DNA of 64,000 nt from contig JAMXDE010000021.1 in the NCBI GenBank assembly GCA_026770025.1, positions 744,001-808,000 on the forward strand, given 5' to 3'. Shown here one piece after another: positions 52,592-63,240 of this stretch; position 1 is the stretch's first letter, and each line of letters begins with the position of its first letter. The notes below the pieces were generated by a model that saw only the letters and a list, made by a program, of their open reading frames with translations, had not been told where the DNA came from and did not search any database. The position numbers and the translations under genes are program-made. Source of the DNA: Craspedostauros australis. Lineage: Eukaryota > Bacillariophyta > Bacillariophyceae > Mastogloiales > Achnanthaceae.

Positions 52592-52947
52592 GTTCTAGTC
52601 ATGTGCAGGCGCTTGGAGGATTCCGTTCCAAGCAGGTTGAGAGTGCTGAAGCCCTGCATAGTGGAAAACACTTGACTGCTGCGGCTATTGTGTACTCCGA
52701 AGAAGTCAAGGCTTGCACCCCGAGAACGCAGGAACCGAGAGAGCGGCCTGCTTTGGTTCGAGTCAGTGCTTTCGTTGCGATACAGACCGGGTCTCTTTGT
52801 AGTGATCGCTCTCGATGCGATGTACTTGCGGAGCACGTGAATTCCCCAAGCGGTTGTTGCCAATACTATGCACACAACGGTTAGCAAGAGTGCTATTTCT
52901 GCTGCGGATGGCAGTTCCACGTCCTCATCCATCCATTGTCCTGCCAA
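52592..52947 (-). pseudogene. 5' part of a small host membrane-protein ORF
   Basis: 118 codons from the ATG at 52947 up to the E1 insertion point. The N terminus is acidic, followed by one strong membrane helix (IALLLTVVCIVLATTAWGIHV, about 18-37) and a basic Arg/Ser-rich tail, which suggests a single-pass protein. The frame continues correctly at 44713 beyond E1. Element E2 ends 40 bp upstream of the ATG. I recognise no family. An acceptor-like CTTGGCAG lies just before the ATG, so an upstream exon is possible. Confidence 0.5.
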
Positions 52948-52987
52948 GGCTGGCCATGCCGATTGGATGTGGGCAGAATTGATGAAA

Positions 52988-53618
52988 TGTTAGAACGTAA
53001 TCGTAGATGGGTGTGAAGGATACCGCACCGAGAACGTAGAGTGATCAAGTCGTTGTTGTTGGTGAGGAGAGTGTTTGTTTACTGTATTATTCGTATGGTA
53101 GTTGGAATGCTGTCGAGCTCACAAGATTGTCTTCTTGGAACTGTGATCATGAGAGAGGCATGACATGATCTCATGCAATTGCAAGTAAAAATAACACGGA
53201 GACAACACGACAAATGTGCGTGTTACTGCGTGAAGATGAGGTGCAAAAGTCAATGAACAAAACACCGCGATAGCCCGTGTTGTAAATTACGTCTTCTCAC
53301 GATGTTGCTAGTAGTACGATCACACGATTGATCGTATTCACTTGAGAAGGTCAGGGCAAGATTCGCACGTGTCACACCCAAGATCCAAGTCTGTCCTGAT
53401 TGGGCAGATTGGCTCATCTTGGCAAGAAATCAATTTCCACGACATTTTTGGATCTGTGATTGAGGGAAAACGATTCTTGCGACGCGAAATGCGACACAAA
53501 TCTGACACAACGGATTTTCGACCAAAATTTCCGTTCGGAACGGAAAAGGTAAGAAAAGTGAAGATTTCTGATTGGTCGACGGGTGTCGCTATTGTTAGAG
53601 ATTTAGCGTGCGCTAATA
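52988..53618 (-). repeat. 3' LTR of element E2
   Basis: 631 bp, TATTAG...CTAACA on the minus strand. It appears identical to 59558-60188. Confidence 0.95.
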
Positions 53619-53642
53619 CTCCCCAAAGCGTGTCCCGGACAT

Positions 53643-56600
53643 TCAGGTCTTGTAGGTCGGGGAAGAGGACTCGGTGTGTCCTTTCCAGAAGAGGATGGGC
53701 TTCACGAGGGGCCAGAAGACAGCCCATGGAAGGAACTTCGTCATCACGTCGGCGACGTTCTGCGTGCCGGGGATCTTGATGAAGTAGAGGATGCCAGCGG
53801 CGACAGCGGACCGGACGCGATGGTAGGCCAGTGCGTTGTGGCGCTTGGAGAGCATGCTCTTGGGGACCGTGGAGGAGGTGATGACGGACTGGTTGTCGCC
53901 CAGCATCCAGCTGGGGCCGTCGATCGGAATGCCCATTTCACGAAGGGCAAGACGGAGGGAGATGATCTGCTCCGTAGCTTGACGGGCAGCGACGAACTCG
54001 GACCCGTAGGTGGCGGTCTCAACCGTGCCTTGACGCTTGGAGAACCATTCGATGGGGGTCTGGTTGACCAGATGGAGTGCGCCGGTGGCCGATCTGCCAG
54101 TGACTTGGCAGTGGAGAAGGTTGGTGTCGACGAACGTGGTGGTTCGGACGGGCTTGCCTTTCGGCTCAGGGATGTTGTCTGGAATCTCCTCAGAGGTCTT
54201 CCCGTAGACGGAGTAGATCCAGTCATGGTTGGGAACCTCGTAGTGAAGATCGAAGCGGGGGACGCAGGTGCGGAAGCGGATGGCAGCATCAGGGTGCTTG
54301 CGAAGGTATCCGTACACTCGCTTGGCGCGGTCCAGATGGCCTTGGCGTGGAGCTGAGCGGAAGCGTGCCAGCGTCATGACGGCGACAGAGATGTCAAACC
54401 GTCCGAGGGAGATACACCACTGGAGTGCACCGATGAGCGACATGAACTTGCGTTTGTCGGTTTCGCTGAGTTCGGAAGAGGTGTCGAGCTCCGGACTGTC
54501 GGCCTTGTCGAGAGGGCAGCTGATCTTGCGGGGAAGCTCGCCGAACATGCGTTCGTAGTTCTCCATCATCCGCTTGATGTAGGATTGCGGGGAGAGCTTG
54601 AGAGTGCCGTCGGGATCACAGCCGAAGTCAGCACCGAGGTGGTACTTGATAGGACCAACTCCCTTGAGCTGGTACCCGTACTTCGAAGAGAGGATGTCGA
54701 AGAAGGCCTTGGGGTCGGCCATCGTCGCGGTGAGATCATCAACGTAGACGCAGACGTATTCCCAATGGGAGTTGGCGTCACGCATCCAGACGTCGGGATC
54801 GGAGCGGCATTGGAGGAAACCCATGTCGCGAAGGGTGTCGGCGAGAGCCTCATGGAATCGGGCGCCCGATGTGCGCAGGCCGTAGAGTGCCTTGACTATC
54901 TGCATGGTATGACCAGCGAAGTCACCGAATTCGTCGCCAGCGATGAAGCAGATGCGTTCCTGAGTGAAGGCCTCAAGATACGCATTGCCGATGTCTCCAA
55001 CCCAGGTTGGGATGCCGTTGAGTTCGCCGGCGAGGAGGGAGAGGCGGAGAGAGCGAAGACTGACCACACCTGCGTAGGATGCATCCTTGCAGGGGTCGGT
55101 GAGGTGACCACCAGCGACGCAGCGCGCCTTGTGACGGAGGTCATGCTTCACAGCATAGACCCATTGGAGGCGGATCTTCTGGAAGCCGGAGGGGACAGGG
55201 GCGCCTTTGCCGAGAGACTTGAAGGTGTGGTACCCGAAGAGTTGGTCCATCTCCTTCTTCTCGGCATCGGCCCAGAGAGTGTTGCCGTTCTTATCGTCGA
55301 GTCGCAGCGCTTCTTTGTGGTTGCGGGGGACTTGGACGCCGAACTGGAAGGTGGGAGCGTGGTTGAAGGTCTTGGATTTGTGGACCTGGCGTTCGAGGCG
55401 ATGGGTGCGGATGGCGAGGCGCTTGAGGCGCTTCCAGCCAGGCTCGTCGAGTAGCTCGTGGCGGCGGCCGTAGGCAGCGCAGGAGACAGGATCATCCTGA
55501 ATCATGATGGAGAGGGGTTCGGTGGAGGTGGAGCCGTCTCCCCATTTGACGATGACGTTGAAGCTCGATCCCTTGTAGGAGGGAGAGGAAGATGAGAGGG
55601 GACCCTCATGTCCGATGATGGAGTCGAACTCCCACTTGGCGTCAGGGTCGTCGTTGTGCTCCTGTTGCCGTTCGATGATGTCGGCGAGCTCAACGTAGGA
55701 AATGAGGTCATGCGTCTCCCCATCAGCCAGTGCGAGTAGCATCTTGATGCGTTGGTGGTTGGCTGCATCAAGGTCATTGACCTTTTGCACCACCTCCGCT
55801 TTGACTTGCTGGCCATCCTTCTCGTGGATGAAGGTCATCCCAACGAGATCCTCAGGAGAGAACTTCGGGATGTGGACCTTGGCATTCCCCACTGTTTCAG
55901 GGTCTGTGCCGCGGCGGTCAGCCAGGATGGAATCGGCGAGGGAGTGTACGATGGGGTCGGAGTCAGGAGGGACGGAGATTTCGTCGTCTGGCTCCCCATT
56001 CGCCACATTCATGGCATCAGAGCCATTGTCCTCCCCAACAATGGGGAAGGGGAAGTCCGCACGAAGATTGCGGGTGGCAGAGTCGTCGGCAGGTCGGATG
56101 GCAGACCGAGGAAGAAGTCGTTGGGTCTCGTCGTTGAGGACCCAGAAGGTAAGATCATCGCCTTTGTGAAGGCAGGGACCGGCCCAGCGTCCACTGCGCT
56201 CCTTGGACTGGCTGGGGAAGGTGGGGTTGTCAACCCGGTAGTAGACAGGCTGCCACCATCGGTAGGACAGGAACTTGGAGATGTCCGGTCGCTGTCCGAA
56301 GGCGGCTTGAAGGGGGATGATGGAGCCAGCGGTGACCTGCGCGATGTGGTTGAAGAGATCAATCACATAGAGCGTGCAGATCAGCCAGAAGCGGTCGGGA
56401 GTACCCGTGCGATCCATCACACCGTTGGTTGTGCGTTTGATATCCTGGATCCGGCGTTCCGCGCCGTTCTGGTGTTGATGTTCTGGCTCACTCTGGTGAT
56501 CACGGATGTGATACTGCCGGAGGATCTCCATAACCTTGTTACCGATCTGCGCCTTGGCGTTGTCGGACATCAGTAGGTCGGGAGCCCCGTGGCGTCGGAT

Positions 56601-59237
56601 GAAGTCACGGAGAGTGTCGGAGATGCGGCTCTCGGATGGCATGGAAAAGCCGGCCGTGAACCGAGAGTCGAGGGCGACGTACACCTGAAGCATGGTGCAG
56701 CCGCCATGGCCGGGAACCCCGTCGTCGTGAGCAGGGGTATCGGAGAAGAGCGTATCCATCGCAACCGTCTCATGGAGACGGTCGACGTTGGCCGCTGGGA
56801 ACCGAGACTTGAAATGCTTGCGCATGGAGAAGCGCTCGGCGGTACGGTACCACTGGGAGGTACACCGAAGAGTGTCGCGAACGCGACGAGCTGGAATCCA
56901 GCCGAAGTGGGGTCGGAGAGCCTCGTAGTCGGCAGGCTTGCGAGTGGCAATGATGCTGCCCGGATTGTCAGCGATGTCGGCTTGGCGAGCACCAGTGTAG
57001 GCCGTGAGAACGGTAGAGTTGTTCTCGCGGCGCTGGAGTGCTGCGGCGTCATCATCGTCGATGTCGTCGAGGTTCATCTCCTGGTCGAGGGAAGAAGGGT
57101 CCCATTCGTCGTCCGCGGTGAAGTCGACATGTGGGTACTTGTCGAGCTCGGAGCGGGTGGGCTTGGCCATGTCCATGTAGGACAGGCCCTGCCGGACAGC
57201 CAGTGGGATGATGTGGCCTCCTGGTGTGATGATGGTCTGGCGACCTCCAGGGAGATTCCGTGGGCGTTCGTTGACATCCATTCCGAAGGCACCAAGCTGG
57301 TTGGATGAATGGATGGTCTTGCCCTTCCCGTAGAGCGCATATTGGTGGAACTTACCAATGATGGGCCCTTCGGTGGTCTGGATGAGACCAGCAACCGTAC
57401 CGATGTCGAGGTTGGCGATGGCAGAGTCACCAATGCCACTGACGTCGGCGGTGTGTCCTGTCTTGCAGAGAACGAGGACGTCATCGCCAGCCAGGCCACC
57501 ATTGGCACCGCTGTCGACGAGAGAGCCAGAGTGGTCCTTGACAAGCTTGTTGAAGCTGTATCGGGCCACCGTGGAGTTGGCAAGGCGCCAGGTCTGGCCC
57601 TTGTAGACCAGTTGAGGAGTATCGTCAGACGAAGAGGTGGACTTGGTCTGTGCAAGGAGGCGATCGATGGCAGTGGACTGGTCACCAGCCTTGAAAGAGT
57701 CCGTGTTACCAGCATGCGGGGTTGCGGAAGGAGTGTCGGTGGTACCCGAAGATGTGGCAGCGTTGTTGGCAGCTCGGTGGGAGTCAGCCTTGCCCTTGCC
57801 CTTGTTCTTGCGCCACTTGCCCTTTGCCTCAAGGAAAGCCTTACGCTGATCCTTGGACATCTCACGCCATTTGTCGTTGGGAATGGAACGGCGGTCGTCC
57901 TTGGCATAGTCCTTGCCATTTCCCTTGCCAGCAGAGCCGCCGGTCTTGGCGTTGTTGACCTTGCGCCGAGATGTGGTGCGAGGCTGGTTGGCGTCGAGGG
58001 ATTGAGCCTCATCTCGAACAAACTCGAGGAGGTCTTCGAAGGAGACACCAACCTTGATGAAGCCGCGAGATTGCTTGTGACGTTGGCGGGAGTTGGACTT
58101 CACGTTGGTGTAGGCCCGAGTCAAGTCGACATCAGGACCGATGGCGGTGCGCAGCCATTGCTGCTTGACTGCCTCGTCAACGCATGCATCATCGAGCTCC
58201 TCGATGTCGTCGAGCTTGGTTTCCCAGGCATCGAGGAATTGCTCGCGGGTCTTGGTCCAAGTCTGGTCCAGACGGAAGGCAACGATGGTGTCTCTGTATT
58301 TGATGGACAGAGTCTCGCCGACGACGCCACTGGTGTAGCTGTCAACAAGGTCGGCATAGGCCGCACGGCCATCGCAAGACTTCTTGTAGGCACGGATGAT
58401 GCGCCGACTCTTGGAAGTCTTGACATGCTCAGTGAGCACGGCGAAGAGGTAGCGATTCTGGCTCGCGAAGAAGGCCTCGTCCTTGGGCGCTGGCATGAAG
58501 TCCATGTCGAGATGGTGGTTGAGTCCATGAGAGAAGGAAAGAGTCTCGAAGGTCCGCATGAAGGTGAGGAAGTGCTTGTCGTCCTTCAGTGTCGGGAGCG
58601 ACAGGCTCTCTCGCTTGGTTGCCTTGCTGAACTCCTTGACGTAGTCAGCCGGTAGCTCCATGGCATGGACACCTTGGAAGTTGGAAGAGGGTGCCATGGA
58701 TGGAGTCACAGGCAGTTGCGGGAAGGCAGGATCAGGCACCGAAGCCGAAGGTTCGAATCCGAAGTTCACATGCGGAGGTTCTTCGGCCACAGGACGGAAT
58801 GCGGATGCCGGAGTGGTGTGGTTGCCCATACCCATGCCCATGCCAATTGGAGATGGCACAGGTGTGCTTGCAGTCGAATGCGAGCGCGAAGAAGGAAGAG
58901 AAGGGTTGCTCTGCTCAGCCGTGAACGCCATGAAGGTAGCGCGATCAAGCTCGTTCCAGGTATCGTCATCCAGAATGGACTGGGTGAGGTACCACTTGCC
59001 GAGGTTCAGGATCTTGCGGATGTGGTTGATGCCGAGGGATGCGGTGAAAGGCTCGCCATCATCGATGTTGCCACTGAGATGGAAGCTGCGAAGGTCATCC
59101 TCAGTGAGAGAGACGAGGTCGAGAGGGCTGATGATGTCCTCATGAGCGATGATATCGCGAGGAGTTGAGTCGGAAGGGATGCCGATGACACCGAGGATAT
59201 GATCCAAGGTGGCGAGGTCCGTCTCAGCAGTCGTCAT
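53643..59237 (-). CDS. Copia gag-pol polyprotein of E2
   Basis: 1,864 residues in one frame. A Gag-like N-terminal part of about 500 residues has no CCHC knuckle that I can see. Then protease (LVDSGANGG), integrase (VAMDTLFSD, LMSDNAKAQ, HQNGAERR), reverse transcriptase (CVYVDDLTATM) and RNase H with TATYGSEFVAAR and a C-terminal NVADVMTKFL. The stop codon lies 25 bp before the 3' LTR. Sequence and layout differ from E1, as for the separate copia lineages known from diatoms. Confidence 0.95.
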   Translation of the reverse strand: MTTAETDLATLDHILGVIGIPSDSTPRDIIAHEDIISPLDLVSLTEDDLRSFHLSGNIDDGEPFTASLGINHIRKILNLGKWYLTQSILDDDTWNELDRATFMAFTAEQSNPSLPSSRSHSTASTPVPSPIGMGMGMGNHTTPASAFRPVAEEPPHVNFGFEPSASVPDPAFPQLPVTPSMAPSSNFQGVHAMELPADYVKEFSKATKRESLSLPTLKDDKHFLTFMRTFETLSFSHGLNHHLDMDFMPAPKDEAFFASQNRYLFAVLTEHVKTSKSRRIIRAYKKSCDGRAAYADLVDSYTSGVVGETLSIKYRDTIVAFRLDQTWTKTREQFLDAWETKLDDIEELDDACVDEAVKQQWLRTAIGPDVDLTRAYTNVKSNSRQRHKQSRGFIKVGVSFEDLLEFVRDEAQSLDANQPRTTSRRKVNNAKTGGSAGKGNGKDYAKDDRRSIPNDKWREMSKDQRKAFLEAKGKWRKNKGKGKADSHRAANNAATSSGTTDTPSATPHAGNTDSFKAGDQSTAIDRLLAQTKSTSSSDDTPQLVYKGQTWRLANSTVARYSFNKLVKDHSGSLVDSGANGGLAGDDVLVLCKTGHTADVSGIGDSAIANLDIGTVAGLIQTTEGPIIGKFHQYALYGKGKTIHSSNQLGAFGMDVNERPRNLPGGRQTIITPGGHIIPLAVRQGLSYMDMAKPTRSELDKYPHVDFTADDEWDPSSLDQEMNLDDIDDDDAAALQRRENNSTVLTAYTGARQADIADNPGSIIATRKPADYEALRPHFGWIPARRVRDTLRCTSQWYRTAERFSMRKHFKSRFPAANVDRLHETVAMDTLFSDTPAHDDGVPGHGGCTMLQVYVALDSRFTAGFSMPSESRISDTLRDFIRRHGAPDLLMSDNAKAQIGNKVMEILRQYHIRDHQSEPEHQHQNGAERRIQDIKRTTNGVMDRTGTPDRFWLICTLYVIDLFNHIAQVTAGSIIPLQAAFGQRPDISKFLSYRWWQPVYYRVDNPTFPSQSKERSGRWAGPCLHKGDDLTFWVLNDETQRLLPRSAIRPADDSATRNLRADFPFPIVGEDNGSDAMNVANGEPDDEISVPPDSDPIVHSLADSILADRRGTDPETVGNAKVHIPKFSPEDLVGMTFIHEKDGQQVKAEVVQKVNDLDAANHQRIKMLLALADGETHDLISYVELADIIERQQEHNDDPDAKWEFDSIIGHEGPLSSSSPSYKGSSFNVIVKWGDGSTSTEPLSIMIQDDPVSCAAYGRRHELLDEPGWKRLKRLAIRTHRLERQVHKSKTFNHAPTFQFGVQVPRNHKEALRLDDKNGNTLWADAEKKEMDQLFGYHTFKSLGKGAPVPSGFQKIRLQWVYAVKHDLRHKARCVAGGHLTDPCKDASYAGVVSLRSLRLSLLAGELNGIPTWVGDIGNAYLEAFTQERICFIAGDEFGDFAGHTMQIVKALYGLRTSGARFHEALADTLRDMGFLQCRSDPDVWMRDANSHWEYVCVYVDDLTATMADPKAFFDILSSKYGYQLKGVGPIKYHLGADFGCDPDGTLKLSPQSYIKRMMENYERMFGELPRKISCPLDKADSPELDTSSELSETDKRKFMSLIGALQWCISLGRFDISVAVMTLARFRSAPRQGHLDRAKRVYGYLRKHPDAAIRFRTCVPRFDLHYEVPNHDWIYSVYGKTSEEIPDNIPEPKGKPVRTTTFVDTNLLHCQVTGRSATGALHLVNQTPIEWFSKRQGTVETATYGSEFVAARQATEQIISLRLALREMGIPIDGPSWMLGDNQSVITSSTVPKSMLSKRHNALAYHRVRSAVAAGILYFIKIPGTQNVADVMTKFLPWAVFWPLVKPILFWKGHTESSSPTYKT

Positions 59238-59557
59238 GATGAGCGATGGATGGATGGAGAGAGCGGATGCGGATGCTGGAGGCTGAAGGATAGCTGAGGC
59301 TGGAGTGCACTGACTGAATCGTCTTCTGGTGCGGGAGGGTGCTGCAGGAAGTCTTGGATGGCTGAGTGGGAAGGCCCGAACTCAGCAGAGGGACCGAAAG
59401 GGGGGCGTTCTGCAGATGCGAGAAAGCCGAAGGAAAGCCGAAATCACGTCGTCACGTGATGGAAGGTGAAGGGATCGCTCGTGGGTGAACGAGGGATGAA
59501 GGATGGATGGATTGTCACGCAATCAATTCAGTAGGTGAAAGCTTGCGACTGTTAATC
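59238..59557 (-). other. Leader of element E2
   Basis: Untranslated leader between the 5' LTR and the gag-pol ATG. It is rich in GGATGGATG and GAGGCTGA-type repeats. I could not recognise a primer-binding site for a specific tRNA. Confidence 0.6.
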
Positions 59558-60188
59558 TGTTAGAACGTAATCGTAGATGGGTGTGAAGGATACCGCACCG
59601 AGAACGTAGAGTGATCAAGTCGTTGTTGTTGGTGAGGAGAGTGTTTGTTTACTGTATTATTCGTATGGTAGTTGGAATGCTGTCGAGCTCACAAGATTGT
59701 CTTCTTGGAACTGTGATCATGAGAGAGGCATGACATGATCTCATGCAATTGCAAGTAAAAATAACACGGAGACAACACGACAAATGTGCGTGTTACTGCG
59801 TGAAGATGAGGTGCAAAAGTCAATGAACAAAACACCGCGATAGCCCGTGTTGTAAATTACGTCTTCTCACGATGTTGCTAGTAGTACGATCACACGATTG
59901 ATCGTATTCACTTGAGAAGGTCAGGGCAAGATTCGCACGTGTCACACCCAAGATCCAAGTCTGTCCTGATTGGGCAGATTGGCTCATCTTGGCAAGAAAT
60001 CAATTTCCACGACATTTTTGGATCTGTGATTGAGGGAAAACGATTCTTGCGACGCGAAATGCGACACAAATCTGACACAACGGATTTTCGACCAAAATTT
60101 CCGTTCGGAACGGAAAAGGTAAGAAAAGTGAAGATTTCTGATTGGTCGACGGGTGTCGCTATTGTTAGAGATTTAGCGTGCGCTAATA
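59558..60188 (-). repeat. 5' LTR of element E2
   Basis: 631 bp; apparently identical to the 3' LTR. Confidence 0.95.
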
Positions 60189-60193
60189 TGAAA

Positions 60194-60878
60194 GATGAAT
60201 TCTGATTACACCGGACTTACTTGCCAGCAGTACAGTGCCAGATGAGATTTGTGATGATGTGAGGGATGTGATTAGAATTTTGGATTAGTATTAGGATTGC
60301 ATGCATGGGATGATTGGGATAATTGTGAGCAATCAAATCATTTTGGGAATGATTGATTTTGATTGTGTGAAAAAATAACACGTGTGACTGTGTAATATCG
60401 TGTAACAATGAAAGTGTGAAATAAAGATGGAAATGAGAGCAAAGCAACACATTTCCGTGTTGTTTGGAAGTTGGGAGAATCGATGTTGGCGATAATCCCA
60501 TCCTAGCCCAGACCAGAAGCCCAGAGATGAGAATCACGACCAAACGCGCTTCTTGATGATGGTGCCAAATTGGATGCCTTTCTGCTTGCATCAGATGATT
60601 TGTTCTTGATTCATCATGGATGTTTGCGAAGAGGTATGAATGTATGCAGAATCTGCTGTGATGAGTGTAGACGTACGATTCATTCCGATGGTGAGATCTT
60701 GATACGATTGGATTTGTTGATGTGTTTGTTCGTTTTCGTCTGTCGTGGGAGAAGCGGTAAATTATCAGTTGTGGAGGAAATGCTTTCAGGAGCACACCTG
60801 CTGCACATTGATCGATGATGTCGCATGTATGTCGTGGAGTGGATTGGATGCAGATTGGACAAACGGTTCGAATCATGG
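60194..60878. other. Flank of E2, no supported gene
   Basis: About 0.7 kb. The long minus-strand frame here (to 61011) reads as His/Ile/Ser-rich nonsense with no domain. A GTAAGT donor-like site on the minus strand at about 60214-60219 could pair with the acceptor-like site near 52955, which would place E2 inside an intron of the interrupted host gene; unproven. Confidence 0.35.
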
Positions 60879-61820
60879 TTATACTAGGTGAAATATAGCT
60901 GTGTGCTGATAATCGATGTGGATTTTCTCCATGGCTTCGGAATATAGCTGCAGGTAGGTGGTCTGCATGGCCACAAATGCTGCCATCGCCTGTTGCCTGT
61001 AGTTGGCCCATGGCCCATCAATGGCGGACAAGTTGAATGGAAGGATGCTCAGTGGACTTGTGCTAGATTGTGTGCTGAGCTGTCTGCCTTTGTCTTGCTG
61101 TCGTTCAGATGTGATGGTAGGACCAGGATTGGGCTGGGTGGGAGGGTTGGCATCTTGAAAGGCACCAGCGCTCATCCAGGGGATGCTGTTGATCAGGGCA
61201 TCGACACTCGAGGTGGCATCAGCATTGGCATTACCATTTACGCCACCAGCAGCACCAGAAACTGCAGCATCCGTGCCCGCGCCCTCCATTCTGTAGGAAT
61301 CAAAGACGGCCTCCCACTGTTCATACATCTGCGTCATGTTGGGTGACAGCATCAACTCCATCTTTTGACCGATGAAGTCGAACTCATCGTGAAATTGCGC
61401 CTCCATCATCGGTATCACCGTCGTTGGAAGTTTTGTGAAGGATGATGGCAACAGCATCGCTGTGTCATCCGACGCCTCCTTGTTATCACTGTCGGCCTGA
61501 TTGTTGTCTTGGGTCTGGCCTCCTTTGGTTGACCACATGTCAGCGTTTCTCTGTGTGCCAAGATCACTGCTGTGCTTGAACAGTATCCAACGTTGCATTC
61601 CAATAGAGCGATGCTGGAGTACTCGTACACCAGTGTACTCTTTGTTGTTGTTTTGGAAGATCTTTGGTGCCCCCTCTGGTGTGTGAGTTGACCAGAATGG
61701 AATGATGAGGGCGCCTCCAATCAAACCCAATGGAACCCAATGGAACCCAATTGCACTTCTTGACGTGTACGTACTGATAGCTCGTCTGGTATGGCACTTT
61801 GGCGCAAAACAATGGAACAT
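60879..61820 (-). CDS. Hypothetical protein
   Basis: An open frame of 313 residues from the ATG at 61820. A possible membrane segment (GLIGGALIIPFW) lies near residues 32-43. The middle (FHDEFDFIGQKMELML, MYEQWEAVFDSYR) and the end (YRQQAMAAFVAMQTTYLQLY) look like amphipathic helices, joined by an Ala/Asn/Gly/Pro-rich linker. The first 60 codons overlap a CCAATGGAAC short repeat and look less like coding sequence, so the true start may be further in or in another exon. No family is recognised; coding status is uncertain. Confidence 0.4.
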   Translation of the reverse strand: MFHCFAPKCHTRRAISTYTSRSAIGFHWVPLGLIGGALIIPFWSTHTPEGAPKIFQNNNKEYTGVRVLQHRSIGMQRWILFKHSSDLGTQRNADMWSTKGGQTQDNNQADSDNKEASDDTAMLLPSSFTKLPTTVIPMMEAQFHDEFDFIGQKMELMLSPNMTQMYEQWEAVFDSYRMEGAGTDAAVSGAAGGVNGNANADATSSVDALINSIPWMSAGAFQDANPPTQPNPGPTITSERQQDKGRQLSTQSSTSPLSILPFNLSAIDGPWANYRQQAMAAFVAMQTTYLQLYSEAMEKIHIDYQHTAIFHLV

Positions 61821-63240
61821 GACATGCTTTTAATGCGGCATGAGGCAGGACATGTATGTATGAGCCAGAAGGTTCTCTCTCCAGACAGTACTTGTGATGG
61901 CACCACATGCTGTTCTCGTGCTCGTATTTGTGATTGTGATTGTGATTGCCAGGTGGCGAAACACACCAACTGCAGAGACGATGGGGCGCAACGACCACCA
62001 ACCTCGATCCCATTCGTGGAGAACTCCACTGTGAGGAAGCCAAGAGAACAAAACGCGACAGAGAGGCCAAAAGCAGAATCTGATCGCAGAGCAAATCTGT
62101 GTGCCTTGTTGGAGGCAAAAGTGGAGGCACAGTAGTATTGAATCCTGTTTGACATTTTCAGTCGCGCATCGGCTTCCTGGAAGGAGGTCAGACGTTCGCA
62201 TGCACATAGAGTTGATAGTCTCGCACGGACGATAGTGGGACTCCCTAATGAATTTCATCAAAAGGGTCCAATTTGTCACTGCTGATACCCTCTGTGCAGT
62301 TTCTTGTTTTGCATGGGCGAAAACTGACCATCGTCAACACAATTCTGTTAGCGTGGGAATCGAATCAAGACTACCCATCATGATCGCCAACTGCAGGAAG
62401 GCCAAGATGCACTTTTTGGATATACAGCATGCTCTTGTCAAGCCATAATAACTGATGTATGTCACAGGACTCAAGCATCTGCCTGTGTCAATGTTGTATT
62501 CCTCATCCAAGACCAATTGTATGTCTGCAATGTCAAACAGAGATCTTCCAAGACCCCTGGTCTTGGCATGAGTGGACAGGTGTGGAAAAGCGCATGTGTG
62601 GGTGATGTAATGCATGAACCAACGTGTCAAAACAGGCACAATCGACCATCTGAACATCTCAAAGTTATGTGGGTTTGCACGGGGAGAAACTCGTACAAAA
62701 TCGCCATTCACACTGCTCATCCTGCTCCCATTCACTCAGATGGTCCATCAGTAATCATAAATTCACAAAACTTTCACATTACAACCAAATACTTTCACAA
62801 AACAAACAAATCTCCTTTCAGCCTATGTTCCCTTTTGTACGCCCCGACGTCACACGACTTTGTTCAAGTCGGTCCGGGTTGCAACTTTGATTCCTTGCAC
62901 AAGACAAGAAGAAAACAATATCACAACGACTCCCTTTGACCACACTCAATCAAGAACAACTTCGCTCCCTTTTCTTTCAATCGCCTAAATCAACGGGGAC
63001 ACCCGGCAAGTCCATTGAAACGTGCGTTTTTTTGACTCATTTGACCAGAGAGATGAATCGAGACTGTTTAATCGAATTAGTCTTGCCTACACAATCTGTG
63101 TCGTTGCATTCGCTGAAAATGACCAGTACATGTCGTGTCGTTAAGTATCATATTTAACGAGATCGTCTATTAGTGTCCAATGACCGCCGTTGTGACTGTA
63201 GTTGTTTAAGTCACGAATCAATCTGATGCACAACTGAAAG
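61821..63240. other. Intergenic, no gene recognised
   Basis: About 1.4 kb. It contains a GATTGT/GATTGC run near 61929-61952. Short frames on both strands lack coding features. Confidence 0.45.

Larger units (their letters stand above)
52988..60188 (-). mobile_element. Ty1/copia LTR retrotransposon, looks whole (element E2)
   Basis: 7,201 bp with 631-bp LTRs at 52988-53618 and 59558-60188, apparently identical, and a perfect target duplication TGAAA (52983-52987 and 60189-60193). A polypurine tract (TTTGGGGAG on the minus strand) abuts the 3' LTR. One gag-pol frame lies inside. Very recent insertion; it looks whole, with no breaks seen. It belongs to a different copia lineage from E1. Confidence 0.95.

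Noticed and set aside
56589-58655. Plus-strand frames of 239 and 448 codons opposite E2
   Set aside because: Antisense shadows of the gag-pol frame; Val/Gly/Glu-rich composition follows from the opposite strand.
60217-61011. Long minus-strand open frame beside E2
   Set aside because: His/Ile/Ser-rich with no domain, overlaps the better frame at 60879-61820, and looks like chance.
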